A DNA stretch of 64,000 nt, taken from assembly GCF_001735805.1 (NCBI RefSeq), contig NZ_CP017248.1, positions 8,804,001 to 8,868,000 on the forward strand. The letters are read 5' to 3'. Shown here piece by piece: positions 9,001-16,772 of this stretch; within the stretch, counting starts at the first letter, position 1, and each line of letters opens with the position of its first letter. The notes beneath the pieces are model-generated. The model saw only the letters and a program-made list of their open reading frames with translations. It was not told the DNA's origin and made no database searches. The position numbers were made by a program, and so were the translations under genes. The DNA comes from Streptomyces fodineus. Its GTDB lineage: Bacteria > Actinomycetota > Actinomycetes > Streptomycetales > Streptomycetaceae.

Positions 9001-10617
9001 CTGCAGTCCGCACTGGACGATCCGGTCAGGCTCGGCCGCGCGGTACGCGAGATCGGCCGTTACGCCCTGGCCCGCATCGACCACCGCCAGAACACGGTGC
9101 AGATGCACCGATTGGTGCAGCGCGTCCTGATCGAGCAGATGAACCCGCAGGAACAGGCGACGATGCGGCACGCCGCGCATCAGCTGCTGTCCCACGCCGA
9201 TCCGCGCAACCCGCGGCGGGCCATGTACTGGCAGCGCTACTCCTCCCTGCTGAGCCATCTGCGGGCCTCCAACGCGGTGGAGTGCGAGGACCCCTGGGTC
9301 CGCCGTCTCGTCCTGAACCAGGTGCAGTTCCTCCGCGCCCGGGGCCAGCACGCCGAAGCCCTGGAGCTGGGAGAGCGCGCCGCGCGGATCTGGCGTGAGC
9401 ACCTGGGCGAGGACCACGAGGAGGTCCTCGCCGTCGACCAGCAGATCGCCGCGGGGCTGCGCGAGCAGGGCGTCGATCTCCAGCGCGCCTATGCCATGCA
9501 GTCCGGGCTCGTGGAGCGCTTCCGCAGGGTCCTGGGTGAGGCACATGAGGACACGCTGCGGGCCCAGAGCTACATGGCCATCGACCACCGCAACCGAGGG
9601 TACTTCGAACCGGCCCGGGAGATGGACCAGCGGGTCTACGAGACCAGCCTGCGGGAGTTCGGCAGGGACGACCCGGCCACCCTCCTCGCCGCGCACAACT
9701 ACTCCGTGAGTCTGCGGCTGGCAGGTGCCACGGAGACGGCCCGGGAACTCGACTACGACACCTGGCAGCGCCGCATCGAGGTGCTGGGCGAGGACAACCT
9801 CTCCACGCTGGCGACACGCGAGGCCTACCAGCTCGACCTCCAGGAGGTCGGCCGCTACGAGGAAGCACTCGACGGCTATGAGCAACTGGCCGAGGAGGTC
9901 ACCGACAGGCTCGGCGAGCAGCACCCCTTCGTGGCGCTGGTCAACCGCAACCGCTGTGTGGCCCGCCGCAAGATGGGCGACCACGAAGGCGCCTACGCGC
10001 TCTCGCGCAGGCACATCGAGGTCGTCGCCGGCATCTTCGGCAAGGACAGCCGGACGTATCTGCTGATGGCGGTCAGCCACGCCAACGACCTGCGGCAGAT
10101 CGGCAAACTCCAGGATTCCCGCGCGCTGAGCGAGCAGGTGCTGGAGCAGCACCGCACCAGGTACGGCCGGGAACACCCGCACAGCTACGCCATCGCCATG
10201 AACCTCGCGGTGACCCTGCGCCTGCTGGGACAACCCGAGGCAGCGCTCGAACTGGACCAGGAATCGGTCGAAGGCCTGACCCGCTCGCTCGGCGCGGCAC
10301 ACCCCCGCACGCTGCTCGCCCGGATGAACCTGGCCAGTGACCAGTTCGCCCTCGGCCGTCCCGAGGAAGCCCTCGCCCTCGACGAGGCCGTGGCCGAGGA
10401 GTCGGAGCGGCTGCGGGAGAACCACCCCGCGAACCTGGCCGTCCGGCTCAATCTGAGCTACGACCTGAAGGCGCTGCGCAGGACCGAGGAGAGCGAGCGC
10501 CTGTATGCCGAGGCCCTGGAGCGGTACCGGACGATCCTGGGCCCCTCGCACCCGGCGACACTCGACGCGGAGAAGGGACTGCGAGCCAATGCCGACATCG
10601 ACCTGCTGACGCTCTAG
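6013..10617 (+). CDS. Giant fusion: vWA-like (SAV_2336) domain, NB-ARC STAND NTPase and TPR array
   Basis: The 1534-aa protein starts at ATG 6013, overlapping the MoxR stop. Residues about 190-360 form a SAV_2336/vWA-like fold with a MIDAS-like DESPSM (about 201). A helical region runs to about 600. Residues about 610-700 are a low-complexity Pro/Ala linker. From about 700 (RIWGNVPQRNRNFTGRE) comes an NB-ARC NTPase with Walker A GMGGVGKSQ (about 755), Walker B WLLVFDNAE, VVTSRN and DLPLAVEQA. Residues about 1095-1530 are tetratricopeptide repeats. The architecture matches the tetratricopeptide protein of FxSxx-COOH RiPP loci. It is likely a ligand-sensing signal ATPase combined with the MoxR partner. 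The linker contains fossil expression signals (see 7909-8094). The 659-aa frame opposite (8572-10551) is a shadow. Confidence 0.88.
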   Translation: MTAESPVPPPAADRPEGGHGGAPAHDQPTWTELADALYLAACQDAAVPLFDIPGLQARARAERPRQTRRRPAERTPPEGQDVGRSDVPDVPPAAPDVQAAEILPVLGPLAPPNPDRPRPPGPPGPAGTADPEQAGWPASPRLADALALGRSLRPLRLFGDSPHEVELDEEATAEQTAASGVWSPVCRSLPERRLDLLLLVDESPSMALWSQTTRQVAELLEQTAAFRTVRLVRWDLDDDTSAGIRAAEIRSSDRQLLLAVTDGGHGAWRTGRAAAVLHRLGRSSPVAVLSLLPQQLWALTLPTVARTRLRASSPAAPNRAYDVDGKHPQADPLGLQPQAAAEPGRDHAFPVPVVELRPTSLRRWARLVAAAGGGEWHALAALWTAPGRDLRSAAVGPVAEELADLVADPAGAEADGTGPAEPSAVQRAKHAAAMVRRFRATASPAAYALAQRLAAAPLNLPVMRLLQQALPKSQLWNLAEILLLGLVRRTDDAADAEDAHRVSFDFQEGVREELLALGSRAETIRALRQVQRHLGPRLEALWGEGAGALVAPEGDVADPPLTEQTRPFVAHLYTALCAVSGPYLARANHLGRLLQPTGSRPVRQLAAAGGGGTPAPGHSRPSGYSSAEMPSKLNIAPADALDYGPRTQRTPEGAAPARPAASPTAPPSAVASPTPTAPSPAPAPARPRQGGTPVSAGLPVASGPRSPHDPPRIWGNVPQRNRNFTGRESLLERLQERLGSGVTAVLPEALHGMGGVGKSQIAVEYVYRHSREYRLIWWIPSEQESQIVQSLIELGDQMGLQAGSEMSAVPAVLDALRRGEPYSDWLLVFDNAEIPRDVRKYFPSDGPGRIVVTSRNSQWSNDVSSLEVDVFAREESVALLRRRSPHLPDDAVDHLAAALGDLPLAVEQAAVWLAETGMPVQQYLEVYERNFSELMQTDPPGDYNHSVAAAWNVSLGRLRETRPDALQLLQVCAFFAPEPIEWDLFSAVRGISVPQELQSALDDPVRLGRAVREIGRYALARIDHRQNTVQMHRLVQRVLIEQMNPQEQATMRHAAHQLLSHADPRNPRRAMYWQRYSSLLSHLRASNAVECEDPWVRRLVLNQVQFLRARGQHAEALELGERAARIWREHLGEDHEEVLAVDQQIAAGLREQGVDLQRAYAMQSGLVERFRRVLGEAHEDTLRAQSYMAIDHRNRGYFEPAREMDQRVYETSLREFGRDDPATLLAAHNYSVSLRLAGATETARELDYDTWQRRIEVLGEDNLSTLATREAYQLDLQEVGRYEEALDGYEQLAEEVTDRLGEQHPFVALVNRNRCVARRKMGDHEGAYALSRRHIEVVAGIFGKDSRTYLLMAVSHANDLRQIGKLQDSRALSEQVLEQHRTRYGREHPHSYAIAMNLAVTLRLLGQPEAALELDQESVEGLTRSLGAAHPRTLLARMNLASDQFALGRPEEALALDEAVAEESERLRENHPANLAVRLNLSYDLKALRRTEESERLYAEALERYRTILGPSHPATLDAEKGLRANADIDLLTL
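7909..8094 (+). promoter_or_regulatory. Internal promoter-like element, SD and in-frame GTG inside the fusion gene
   Basis: Within the linker of the giant gene is an unusually AT-rich stretch (about 7880-7945) with TTGAAT (7909-7914) and TAGATT (7934-7939), 19 nt apart. A textbook SD, AAGGAGG, lies at 8078-8084, with GTG 7 nt later at 8092. That GTG is codon 694 of the long frame, so it would give an in-frame NB-ARC/TPR protein of 841 aa. The element looks like a former intergenic region retained after gene fusion. The 19-nt spacing is long, so activity is uncertain; the SD is the stronger evidence. Confidence 0.5.
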
Positions 10618-10630
10618 CTGAACTGTGCCG

Positions 10631-12532
10631 TCAACGCGGGTGCGGATCGGCCGCGTCCAGCCAGGCGGCGAGGTCGAGCGGGGCGGGGAATCCGCCTCCC
10701 GCGGCTGCCACGGCCCGGCGGACGCCGGCCACCACCTCGGGCCGGTCGAGCAGCAGGGCGGCGCCCGCTCCCCGGGCGTGCTCGGGAAGCGCCAGCACGG
10801 CGCCGATCCACGCCTCGGGCTCCTGCGGGTCCGCCGCGGTCCACTTCGCGTAGCCGAGCGCGGCCTGTTCGGCGTCTCCCGCGACCGCGGCGTACCCGGC
10901 GCGCAGCGCCGGATCGCCCTGCTTCTCCTCCCGCAGGCGCCGGCGGGCGAAGGCGGCCGGCGACGACAGATGGAAACGGGCCAGCGGGCCGAAGGCGTCG
11001 AGGCGGATCAGATCGGGCCGCGGCCGCACAGCCGAGGGAGGCAGGGCGGAAGCCGCATGCCCGGCCACCCAGGCCGCGGCAAGCCGCTGCGCCGCGCCCG
11101 GGGGGATCTCCAGATGCCGCCCCCGCCACAGGGCCCGCCGTAACGCGCAGTAGTGCCGGGCCAGGGCGCGAGGTCCCGCCGCCACGTCGTCCTCCCGCCA
11201 CGTCGCCACCAGGCCCGCTATCTCGTCGGCGAACAGGCGCCCCGCCTCGGTCAGGGCATCGTCGGTCACCAGCACGGCGACCGCCTCCTGTACCTGCTCG
11301 CGCAGGACGGCGAACTCGAAGTCCGCGCGCTGCCTCTCCGTGCCCGTGACATGCCCGCGGTGGGTCCGCCAGAACCGGCCGACCCCCGCGAACGCGAACA
11401 CACCGTGGAGGAGACCGCGCACGGGCCGGGGGTCACTGCGCCAGGGCGCGTAATAGAGGCGCCGGTCCACCGTCCCGCCGGGCTCGTCCCCGGCGCCCTG
11501 GACCAGCTCCACCAGGCTGAGCAGCGCGTTGAGCTGCTGGTGGCGCGTTTCATGGACGAGGACCGCCGCCGTCTGGGTCTCGTCGTACGGCAGGGACAGC
11601 GTGACCGCGCCGAAGGCGTCCAGGGAGGAGGCGCTGGCGACCGGACCGCCCTCCGCCGTCCGGAGCGAGAGCGACCGCGGCACTACCGCCCGTACGAGCG
11701 TCCTCAGCGCGGCGGCATCCGCCGGGGACTCCCGCTCCAACAGGGCGTGGGCACCGGCAAGCCGGCTCTCCCACAGACGTAATCGGCCCTCGCCCGTCCG
11801 GCCGGGAGCACTCGGGTAGCGCACGAAGTCCCGGTAGGGGCTCACGGTGTCCAGCCACGGCCCCGCGCCGGCCGCCTCCTGCGCGGCGGGCGTGAGGCCG
11901 CGCACCGCCCGCAGCGGACGCCACCCGGGCGCCCCCTCAGGCAGCGAGCGGGACAGCGGCACCTGCCCGCCTTCCCCGTGTACGGCCGCGCCCTCCCCGT
12001 CGACCCGGACTACCGCCTCGCTCCAGCGGCGGCGCGCCACCGGACCCGCCATCCCCGCCCCGGGCAGCCACACCATGCCGCGGTGGGCGGGCACGCGCAG
12101 CACACAGGGCACCCCGGCGCGCCATGCCGCCGACGCGGCCAACGCGTGGAACTGACCGAGCTCCGCCCACAGCGGAGCCGCCGACGGTGTCCCGGAAGCG
12201 GATCCGACCAGGCGCCTGAGCAGACGCAGGGCCCAGGCCATGACGGTCGGATCGGCGAGCACGGTCTCCACCGCCTCGGGCGCCCGGTCCTCGGCCGCGC
12301 ACAGCAGCCGCCAGGCGCTCCGTACCGACGTGATGCCGCCGGGATGCCGGGTGCGCCGGGCCGCGTCGTCGACGTGGTCCAGCAGGGCGCGCAGCACCAG
12401 CAGGAGCTGACTGCGCTGAGCGGAACGCAGCAGACGGAGATCGCCCTCGCTCGCGTCGCCCACCGCCATGGCCCGCAGCGACTCCCGCGACACCCGGTGG
12501 ACGTCCAGGGGCCGATCGGTCACAGTCCGCAC
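10631..12532 (-). CDS. HExxH-motif putative RiPP peptide-modifying enzyme (aKG-HExxH type)
   Basis: A 633-aa protein with the motif VLVHETRHQQL, giving His327-Glu328-x-x-His331. The surrounding arrangement fits the HEXXH domain found alone or fused to FxsB-type radical SAM enzymes. Fused members have been described as alpha-ketoglutarate-dependent peptide beta-hydroxylases, so hydroxylation of a ribosomal peptide is the best guess here. The ATG at 12530-12532 overlaps the 3' end of the small peptide gene by 13 nt, implying translational coupling. Its stop lies 13 nt from the stop of the convergent giant gene. It has no radical SAM CxxxCxxC motif and no signal peptide. A protease reading of HExxH is possible but less likely beside a precursor-like gene. 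Confidence 0.78.
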   Translation of the reverse strand: MRTVTDRPLDVHRVSRESLRAMAVGDASEGDLRLLRSAQRSQLLLVLRALLDHVDDAARRTRHPGGITSVRSAWRLLCAAEDRAPEAVETVLADPTVMAWALRLLRRLVGSASGTPSAAPLWAELGQFHALAASAAWRAGVPCVLRVPAHRGMVWLPGAGMAGPVARRRWSEAVVRVDGEGAAVHGEGGQVPLSRSLPEGAPGWRPLRAVRGLTPAAQEAAGAGPWLDTVSPYRDFVRYPSAPGRTGEGRLRLWESRLAGAHALLERESPADAAALRTLVRAVVPRSLSLRTAEGGPVASASSLDAFGAVTLSLPYDETQTAAVLVHETRHQQLNALLSLVELVQGAGDEPGGTVDRRLYYAPWRSDPRPVRGLLHGVFAFAGVGRFWRTHRGHVTGTERQRADFEFAVLREQVQEAVAVLVTDDALTEAGRLFADEIAGLVATWREDDVAAGPRALARHYCALRRALWRGRHLEIPPGAAQRLAAAWVAGHAASALPPSAVRPRPDLIRLDAFGPLARFHLSSPAAFARRRLREEKQGDPALRAGYAAVAGDAEQAALGYAKWTAADPQEPEAWIGAVLALPEHARGAGAALLLDRPEVVAGVRRAVAAAGGGFPAPLDLAAWLDAADPHPR

Positions 12533-12738
12533 TGATCCGGACGCCGACCGCGTACGAATCTCATCTCGTCGCTGTTGTCGCTGTCGCCCGCCAGCGTCCC
12601 GAAGGCCGCCACCGCCTTGCCGTCCACCACACTCAACGCGCGTCGCAGCGCGGGATCGTCACTCGAGTACAGCTCCGCCAAAGAGATCCCGGACAGATCG
12701 AGCAGATCGGAACAGAAGTCCTTCGCAGACTCTGCCAT
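12520..12738 (-). CDS. FxSxx-like RiPP precursor candidate (72 aa)
   Basis: The start is ATG 12736-12738 with SD agggggaa about 8 nt upstream; the longer frame to 12789 lacks an SD. The first half reads LLDLSGISLAEL, then DDPALRRALSVV, and AVAAFGTLAG. This is the leader pattern of FxSxx-COOH peptides (DLSG..L..L, ..LRRAL, then F-x-S near the C-terminus). Here Phe46 is followed by Gly-Thr rather than x-Ser, and the protein continues for 26 more residues through an acidic GDSDNSDEM stretch to RRPDQCGL. It therefore lacks the defining FxSxx terminus. The Asp/Asn-rich stretch is a plausible hydroxylation target of the coupled HExxH enzyme. The precursor role is inference from pattern and context. 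Confidence 0.68.
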   Translation of the reverse strand: MAESAKDFCSDLLDLSGISLAELYSSDDPALRRALSVVDGKAVAAFGTLAGDSDNSDEMRFVRGRRPDQCGL

Positions 12739-12892
12739 ACCGTGGTTCCCCCTGACGTGGTGGTTCGGCGGCTCGGGGTGCGCTTCCATGGTGGCTGCAA
12801 TGGCTCTCCAGTGGAAGACGGCCGCAGGTCATAGAGCGTGGGGCCGCCCGGGCCCCACGCGGCATCGGAACCGGCATCAGGAGGGGGACGAG

Positions 12893-13225
12893 ATGACGCA
12901 GTTGCTGCGATTCCCGGCGGAGGACGGCGAGGGGTTCCTGGTCGTGGAGGTGGCGGAGGACGAACCGGGGGTCGTGGAGGTCTCGCGGCTGGGGAACGCC
13001 GTGGCCGATGCCACCGCCTCCTTCGAGGAGGGCGTCGACCGCATCCGGAACGCGGCCGCGTCCGCTCTCCGGCGGCTGCGGGACATGCCCAGCCGGCCGA
13101 GCGAGGTCAGCCTGGAGTTCGGCATGCGGCTGAACGCCGAACTCGGTGCCGTCATCGCCAAGTCGCAGGGCGAGGCACACCTGAAGGTGACGATGACGTG
13201 GCGCGCGGACAGCGCCGGCGAGTGA
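12893..13225 (+). CDS. CU044_2847-family trypsin-co-occurring domain protein
   Basis: A 110-aa protein with SD aggaggggg upstream of ATG 12893. It opens with LLRFPAEDGEGFLVVEV, has a central helical segment (about 40-65) and ends with FGMRLNAELGAVIAKSQG and HLKVTMTW. This is the pattern of the trypsin-co-occurring domain (Trypco1, CU044_2847 family), small proteins encoded beside trypsin-like proteases in predicted conflict systems. It is divergent from the precursor/HExxH unit across 154 bases, so both may use one control region. It probably belongs functionally with the protease at 2112. The biochemical role of the family is unknown. Confidence 0.78.
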   Translation: MTQLLRFPAEDGEGFLVVEVAEDEPGVVEVSRLGNAVADATASFEEGVDRIRNAAASALRRLRDMPSRPSEVSLEFGMRLNAELGAVIAKSQGEAHLKVTMTWRADSAGE

Positions 13226-13487
13226 GCGCAGTGCCCGTACGACCGGGCGGGCACGATCCGTGAGCACACGAGCCGTGCCCACCTTCGGGGCCTGGACCAG
13301 GCAGAACCACCCGATGACCGTACCGACTGGTTGTCCCGTGTGGTGACGGCCCCGACCGGGTACTCGGCCGGCACAGCGGAGGGAGGTGCTGTCCTGCCCG
13401 TCCGGGACCGAGACGGTCCCGGTCACCGGTCCGGCTGCTGGAGCGCCAGCGCCGGCACGGCGGCGGAGTGGAAGGAGTCGACTGGGC

Positions 13488-14129
13488 ATGCGGTTCCGTG
13501 ATCGTGTGCATGCCGGGCACGAGCTGGCCGAACGGCTGCGCATCCGGCAGGAGGCGGGCACCCTGACGCACCCGGTCGTGCTGGCCCTGCCGCGCGGCGG
13601 GGTGACGGTCGCCCGCGAGGTGGCGCGGGCGCTGGAGGCGCCCCTCGACGTGCTGGTCGTGCGCAAGATCGGCGCGCCCTTCCAGGAGGAGCTGGGCGTC
13701 GGGGCGCTCGCCGGTGACGACCCGCCGCTGTTCGACGAGCACGCCCTGGACCAGCTCGGACTGAGCGAGACGGCCCTGGCCGACACGGTGGAGCGGGAGC
13801 GGGCGGAGCTGCACCGCCGGGAGGAGCTGTACCGGCGGGGCCGTCCGGCCCCCGAGCTGCGGGACCGTACGGTGATCCTGGTCGACGACGGGCTGGCCAC
13901 CGGGGCGACCGCACGTGCCGCGCTGCGGCAGCTGCGCCGGCAGTCGCCGGAACGGCTGGTGCTGGCGGTGCCGGTGTGCTCCCCCCACGCGGCCGACCTG
14001 CTGCGGGGTGAGGCCGACGAGATCGTCTGCCTGCACCGGCCGGCCGTCTTCCTGGCCGTCGGCGAGTGGTACGACGACTTCGAGCAGGTGACGGACGACG
14101 AGGTGCTCGCCGCGCTGCACGGGCAGTGA
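13488..14129 (+). CDS. Phosphoribosyltransferase-domain protein
   Basis: A 213-aa protein beginning MRFRDRVHAG, with SD gaaggag 9 nt before ATG 13488; the longer frame from 13386 lacks coding character. Pro-Arg-Gly-Gly near residue 35 and the PRPP-binding loop VILVDDGLATGATA (about residues 128-141) define a type I phosphoribosyltransferase fold. Such stand-alone proteins are common in Streptomyces, often near stress genes; the base or acceptor is unknown. RtcB starts 34 bases downstream, so the two may be co-transcribed and the protein might work in nucleotide salvage during RNA repair. That link is inference only. Confidence 0.85.
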   Translation: MRFRDRVHAGHELAERLRIRQEAGTLTHPVVLALPRGGVTVAREVARALEAPLDVLVVRKIGAPFQEELGVGALAGDDPPLFDEHALDQLGLSETALADTVERERAELHRREELYRRGRPAPELRDRTVILVDDGLATGATARAALRQLRRQSPERLVLAVPVCSPHAADLLRGEADEIVCLHRPAVFLAVGEWYDDFEQVTDDEVLAALHGQ

Positions 14130-14163
14130 TCCCCGGGTGCCCCGAGCTGGCGCGGAGGTCGCG

Positions 14164-15576
14164 ATGGAGTTGGTCGAGGAACGTTCCTTCCGCTACCGCA
14201 TCGAGCCGCGGGCGGACATGCGGGTACCCGGTGTCGTGTTCGCCACCAGGGAGCTGCTCGCCGACGCCGAGCAGTCCCTGGAGCAGGTCGTGCACGTGGC
14301 CACGCTGCCCGGGATCGTCGCCGCCTCGTACGCGATGCCGGACATCCACTGGGGGTACGGCTTTCCCATCGGCGGTGTCGCGGCCACCGACGTGGACGCC
14401 GGCGGGGTCATCTCGCCGGGCGGTGTCGGCTTCGACATCTCCTGCGGGGTGCGGCTGCTGGCCGCCGACTGCGACGGCGACACGTTCCGGCCCGCGCTGA
14501 CCGCGGTGATGGACGGCCTGGACCGGGCGATCCCACGGGGAGCCGGTCCCGGCGGTGTCTGGCGGCCGGACGGCCCGGGCGAGCTGGAGCGGCTGCTGGC
14601 CGGCGGCTCCCGCTACGCCGTGGAACAGGGCCACGGGGAGGAACGCGATCTGCTGCGCTGCGAGGACGGCGGCGCGGTCGCCGACGCGGATGTGACGCAG
14701 GTCGGGCAGCGGGCCCGGGAGCGGGGCCTCGGCCAGGTCGGCAGCCTGGGCTCCGCCAACCACTTCCTGGAGGTGCAGCAGGTCGCCGAGGTGTACGACG
14801 GACCGGCCGCGGCCGCCTTCGGGATCGGGCCGGGCCAGGTGTGCGTGATGATCCACTGCGGGTCGCGTGGGCTCGGGCACCAGATCTGCACCGACCATGT
14901 GCGGCTCATGGACCGCGCCATGGCCCGCTACGGCATCACCGTGCCCGACCGGCAGCTGGCCTGCACCCCGGTCGACTCCCCCGAGGGCCGGGCGTACCTC
15001 GGGGCGATGGCCGCGGCGGCCAACTACGGCCGGGCGAACCGGCAATTGCTGTCCGACGCGGCGCGTGGCGTCTTCCGGCGCGCCGCCGGTGCCCGGCTGT
15101 CACTGGTGTACGACGTCTCCCACAACCTCGCCAAGATCGAGACCCACCCGGTGGACGGCGAGCGGCGGCGGCTGTGCGTGCACCGCAAGGGCGCCACCCG
15201 CGCCTTCCCGCCCGGACATCCCGAACTGCCCGAGGACATCGCCGAGTTCGGGCAGCCGGTGCTGATCCCCGGCACCCTCGGGACGGCGTCCTATGTGCTG
15301 GCCGGCGTGTCCGGGGGCGACGCGTTCCACTCCACCTGCCATGGTGCCGGCCGCACCATGAGCCGACATCAGGCGGCCCGCAGCATCACCGGCAGTGAGC
15401 TGCGGGCCCGGCTGCGCCACGCCGGCATCGCCGCACGGCCGAAGTCCTGGCGCGGCCTCACGGAGGAGACTCCGGAGGCCTACAAGGACGTGGACGCCGT
15501 GGTCGCCGCGAGCGAGGGTGCGGGGCTGTGCCGGAAGGTCGCCCGGCTGGTGCCGCTCGGAGTGGTGAAGGGGTGA
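14164..15576 (+). CDS. rtcB: RNA-splicing/repair ligase RtcB
   Basis: A 470-aa protein; ATG 14164 with SD ggaggt 8 nt upstream. RtcB joins RNA 3'-phosphate or 2',3'-cyclic phosphate ends to 5'-OH ends using GTP and Mn2+. Family marks are GGVGFDISCGVR (Cys metal ligand), NHFLEVQ, IHCGSRGLGHQ, YDVSHNLAKIE, CVHRKGATRAFPPG and STCHGAGR, in the usual order over a normal family length. Its activator archease lies tail to tail just downstream (15626-16084). Together with the upstream phosphoribosyltransferase it suggests a small RNA-repair island. Confidence 0.95.
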   Translation: MELVEERSFRYRIEPRADMRVPGVVFATRELLADAEQSLEQVVHVATLPGIVAASYAMPDIHWGYGFPIGGVAATDVDAGGVISPGGVGFDISCGVRLLAADCDGDTFRPALTAVMDGLDRAIPRGAGPGGVWRPDGPGELERLLAGGSRYAVEQGHGEERDLLRCEDGGAVADADVTQVGQRARERGLGQVGSLGSANHFLEVQQVAEVYDGPAAAAFGIGPGQVCVMIHCGSRGLGHQICTDHVRLMDRAMARYGITVPDRQLACTPVDSPEGRAYLGAMAAAANYGRANRQLLSDAARGVFRRAAGARLSLVYDVSHNLAKIETHPVDGERRRLCVHRKGATRAFPPGHPELPEDIAEFGQPVLIPGTLGTASYVLAGVSGGDAFHSTCHGAGRTMSRHQAARSITGSELRARLRHAGIAARPKSWRGLTEETPEAYKDVDAVVAASEGAGLCRKVARLVPLGVVKG

Positions 15577-15625
15577 GGCGTCGGCGGCCTGCGGCCTTCC
15601 GCGTGGCGCGGGAGTCCGGGTGCGG

Positions 15626-16084
15626 TCACACGTCCACGATGACCGTGCAGGACCATCCGTACGGGTCCGGGCCGAAGCGCAGTTCCTGCCAGGAGACACC
15701 CTTGGGCGCGGCACCGACGACGGTGACGTCCGTGAGCCCGGCGAGGGACAGCCGTGCCTCCAGCGCGTCGTCGTCGGTGGGTTCCACTTCCGTGTCGACC
15801 GGGATCAGCCCCGCGACCTCGAGCCGGAAGACGACCTCGTCCAGCAGCGCGACCAGCAGGTCCTCGTCGGCGCCGGGAGCGATACGGACCCGTTCCACGG
15901 TGGTGGGGTGTACGTCCGACACGTCCGCGAAGGCCTCCACCAGCGCGCTCACGGCCTCCGCGAGGCAGCGCTCGCGGGTGGTGCCCCAGGCCTGCAGGCG
16001 CATGTCGGCGGTGTGCGGTATCAGGCAGTGGCCGTTCTCGCCCTCGCGCCGCGCGCGTAGTTCGTCGCCGATGTCACCGACCAT
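15626..16084 (-). CDS. Archease (RtcB activator)
   Basis: A 152-aa protein if started at ATG 16082-16084; an in-frame upstream ATG at 16136-16138 would add 18 residues of low-complexity sequence. It shows the archease pattern: HTADMRLQAWG, DEDLLVALLDEVVFRLE, and the C-terminal KGVSWQELRFG segment. Archease speeds guanylation and turnover of RtcB. Here it is convergent with rtcB (50-base gap) rather than in one operon, so the two must be co-regulated by separate promoters. The SD is weak. Confidence 0.87.
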   Translation of the reverse strand: MVGDIGDELRARREGENGHCLIPHTADMRLQAWGTTRERCLAEAVSALVEAFADVSDVHPTTVERVRIAPGADEDLLVALLDEVVFRLEVAGLIPVDTEVEPTDDDALEARLSLAGLTDVTVVGAAPKGVSWQELRFGPDPYGWSCTVIVDV

Positions 16085-16308
16085 GGTTCGATTGTCGCTC
16101 GCCGGGCCCGCCGGCGCTCGCGTCGGCGCGGCTCGCACCGCTCGGCCACGGCCCGTACCACCAGGTCACGATGGGTGACCAGGCCGGGCGCAACGTCCGA
16201 TGGCCCCGGAGTGCCGACGCGCAGGGCGGACCGGTTTGCCCCAGCCGTCCTGGGCTACGCGGCGGGCGAGGCCGTACCGCCTCATCATCCGGATTCAGGA
16301 GGTGCCCG

Positions 16309-16734
16309 ATGACCCGGCGGATACGTGACGTGATGTCGCCCGGCGCGGTGGCGGTGGAGCCGATGACCACGGTGGAACGGGCGGCGTTGCTCATGCGTGA
16401 GCACGACATCGGTGATGTGCTGGTCGCCTACGACTGCGATCTGTTCGGTGTGCTCACCGACCGTGACATCGTGGTGCGGACCCTCGCGGAGGGACTGGAC
16501 CCGCACACCACCACGGTCGGCAAGGTGTGCAGCCGGCCGCCGGTGCTGACGCTGACACCCGAGGACACCACGGACCGCGCGGTCGAGCTGATGCGCCACC
16601 ACGGCCTGCGCCGGCTGCCCGTCGTGGAACACGGCGGCTGTCCGGTCGGGTTCGTCAGCCTCGGTGACCTGGCGGTTGTGGAGGACCCGCACTCGGCGCT
16701 GGCGGACATCAGCAGGGCGCAACCCAACCACTGA
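16309..16734 (+). CDS. Two-CBS-domain protein
   Basis: A 141-aa protein made of two CBS repeats, about residues 8-65 (VMSPGAVAVEPMTTVERAA to VLTDRDIVV) and 72-128 (VCSRPPVLTLTPEDT to GFVSLGDLAVV). SD aggaggt precedes ATG 16309. CBS pairs bind adenine nucleotides and act as energy or redox sensors; actinobacterial stand-alone forms resemble hypoxic response protein 1. The partner is unknown. It lies 38 bases upstream of a dehydrogenase gene, with which it may be co-transcribed. Confidence 0.9.
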   Translation: MTRRIRDVMSPGAVAVEPMTTVERAALLMREHDIGDVLVAYDCDLFGVLTDRDIVVRTLAEGLDPHTTTVGKVCSRPPVLTLTPEDTTDRAVELMRHHGLRRLPVVEHGGCPVGFVSLGDLAVVEDPHSALADISRAQPNH

Positions 16735-16772
16735 ACCGTATGTCTCCATGGACCGAAAGAGGACCGCACCAG

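Noticed and set aside
8572..10551. 659-aa minus-strand open frame opposite the NB-ARC/TPR region
   Set aside because: Shadow of the giant gene; no start signal and composition lacks a plausible fold.
16100..16210. Minus-strand text GLVTHRDLVVRAVAE resembling a CBS domain fragment
   Set aside because: Only about 20 residues match, with no flanking CBS sequence; too short to call a relic.
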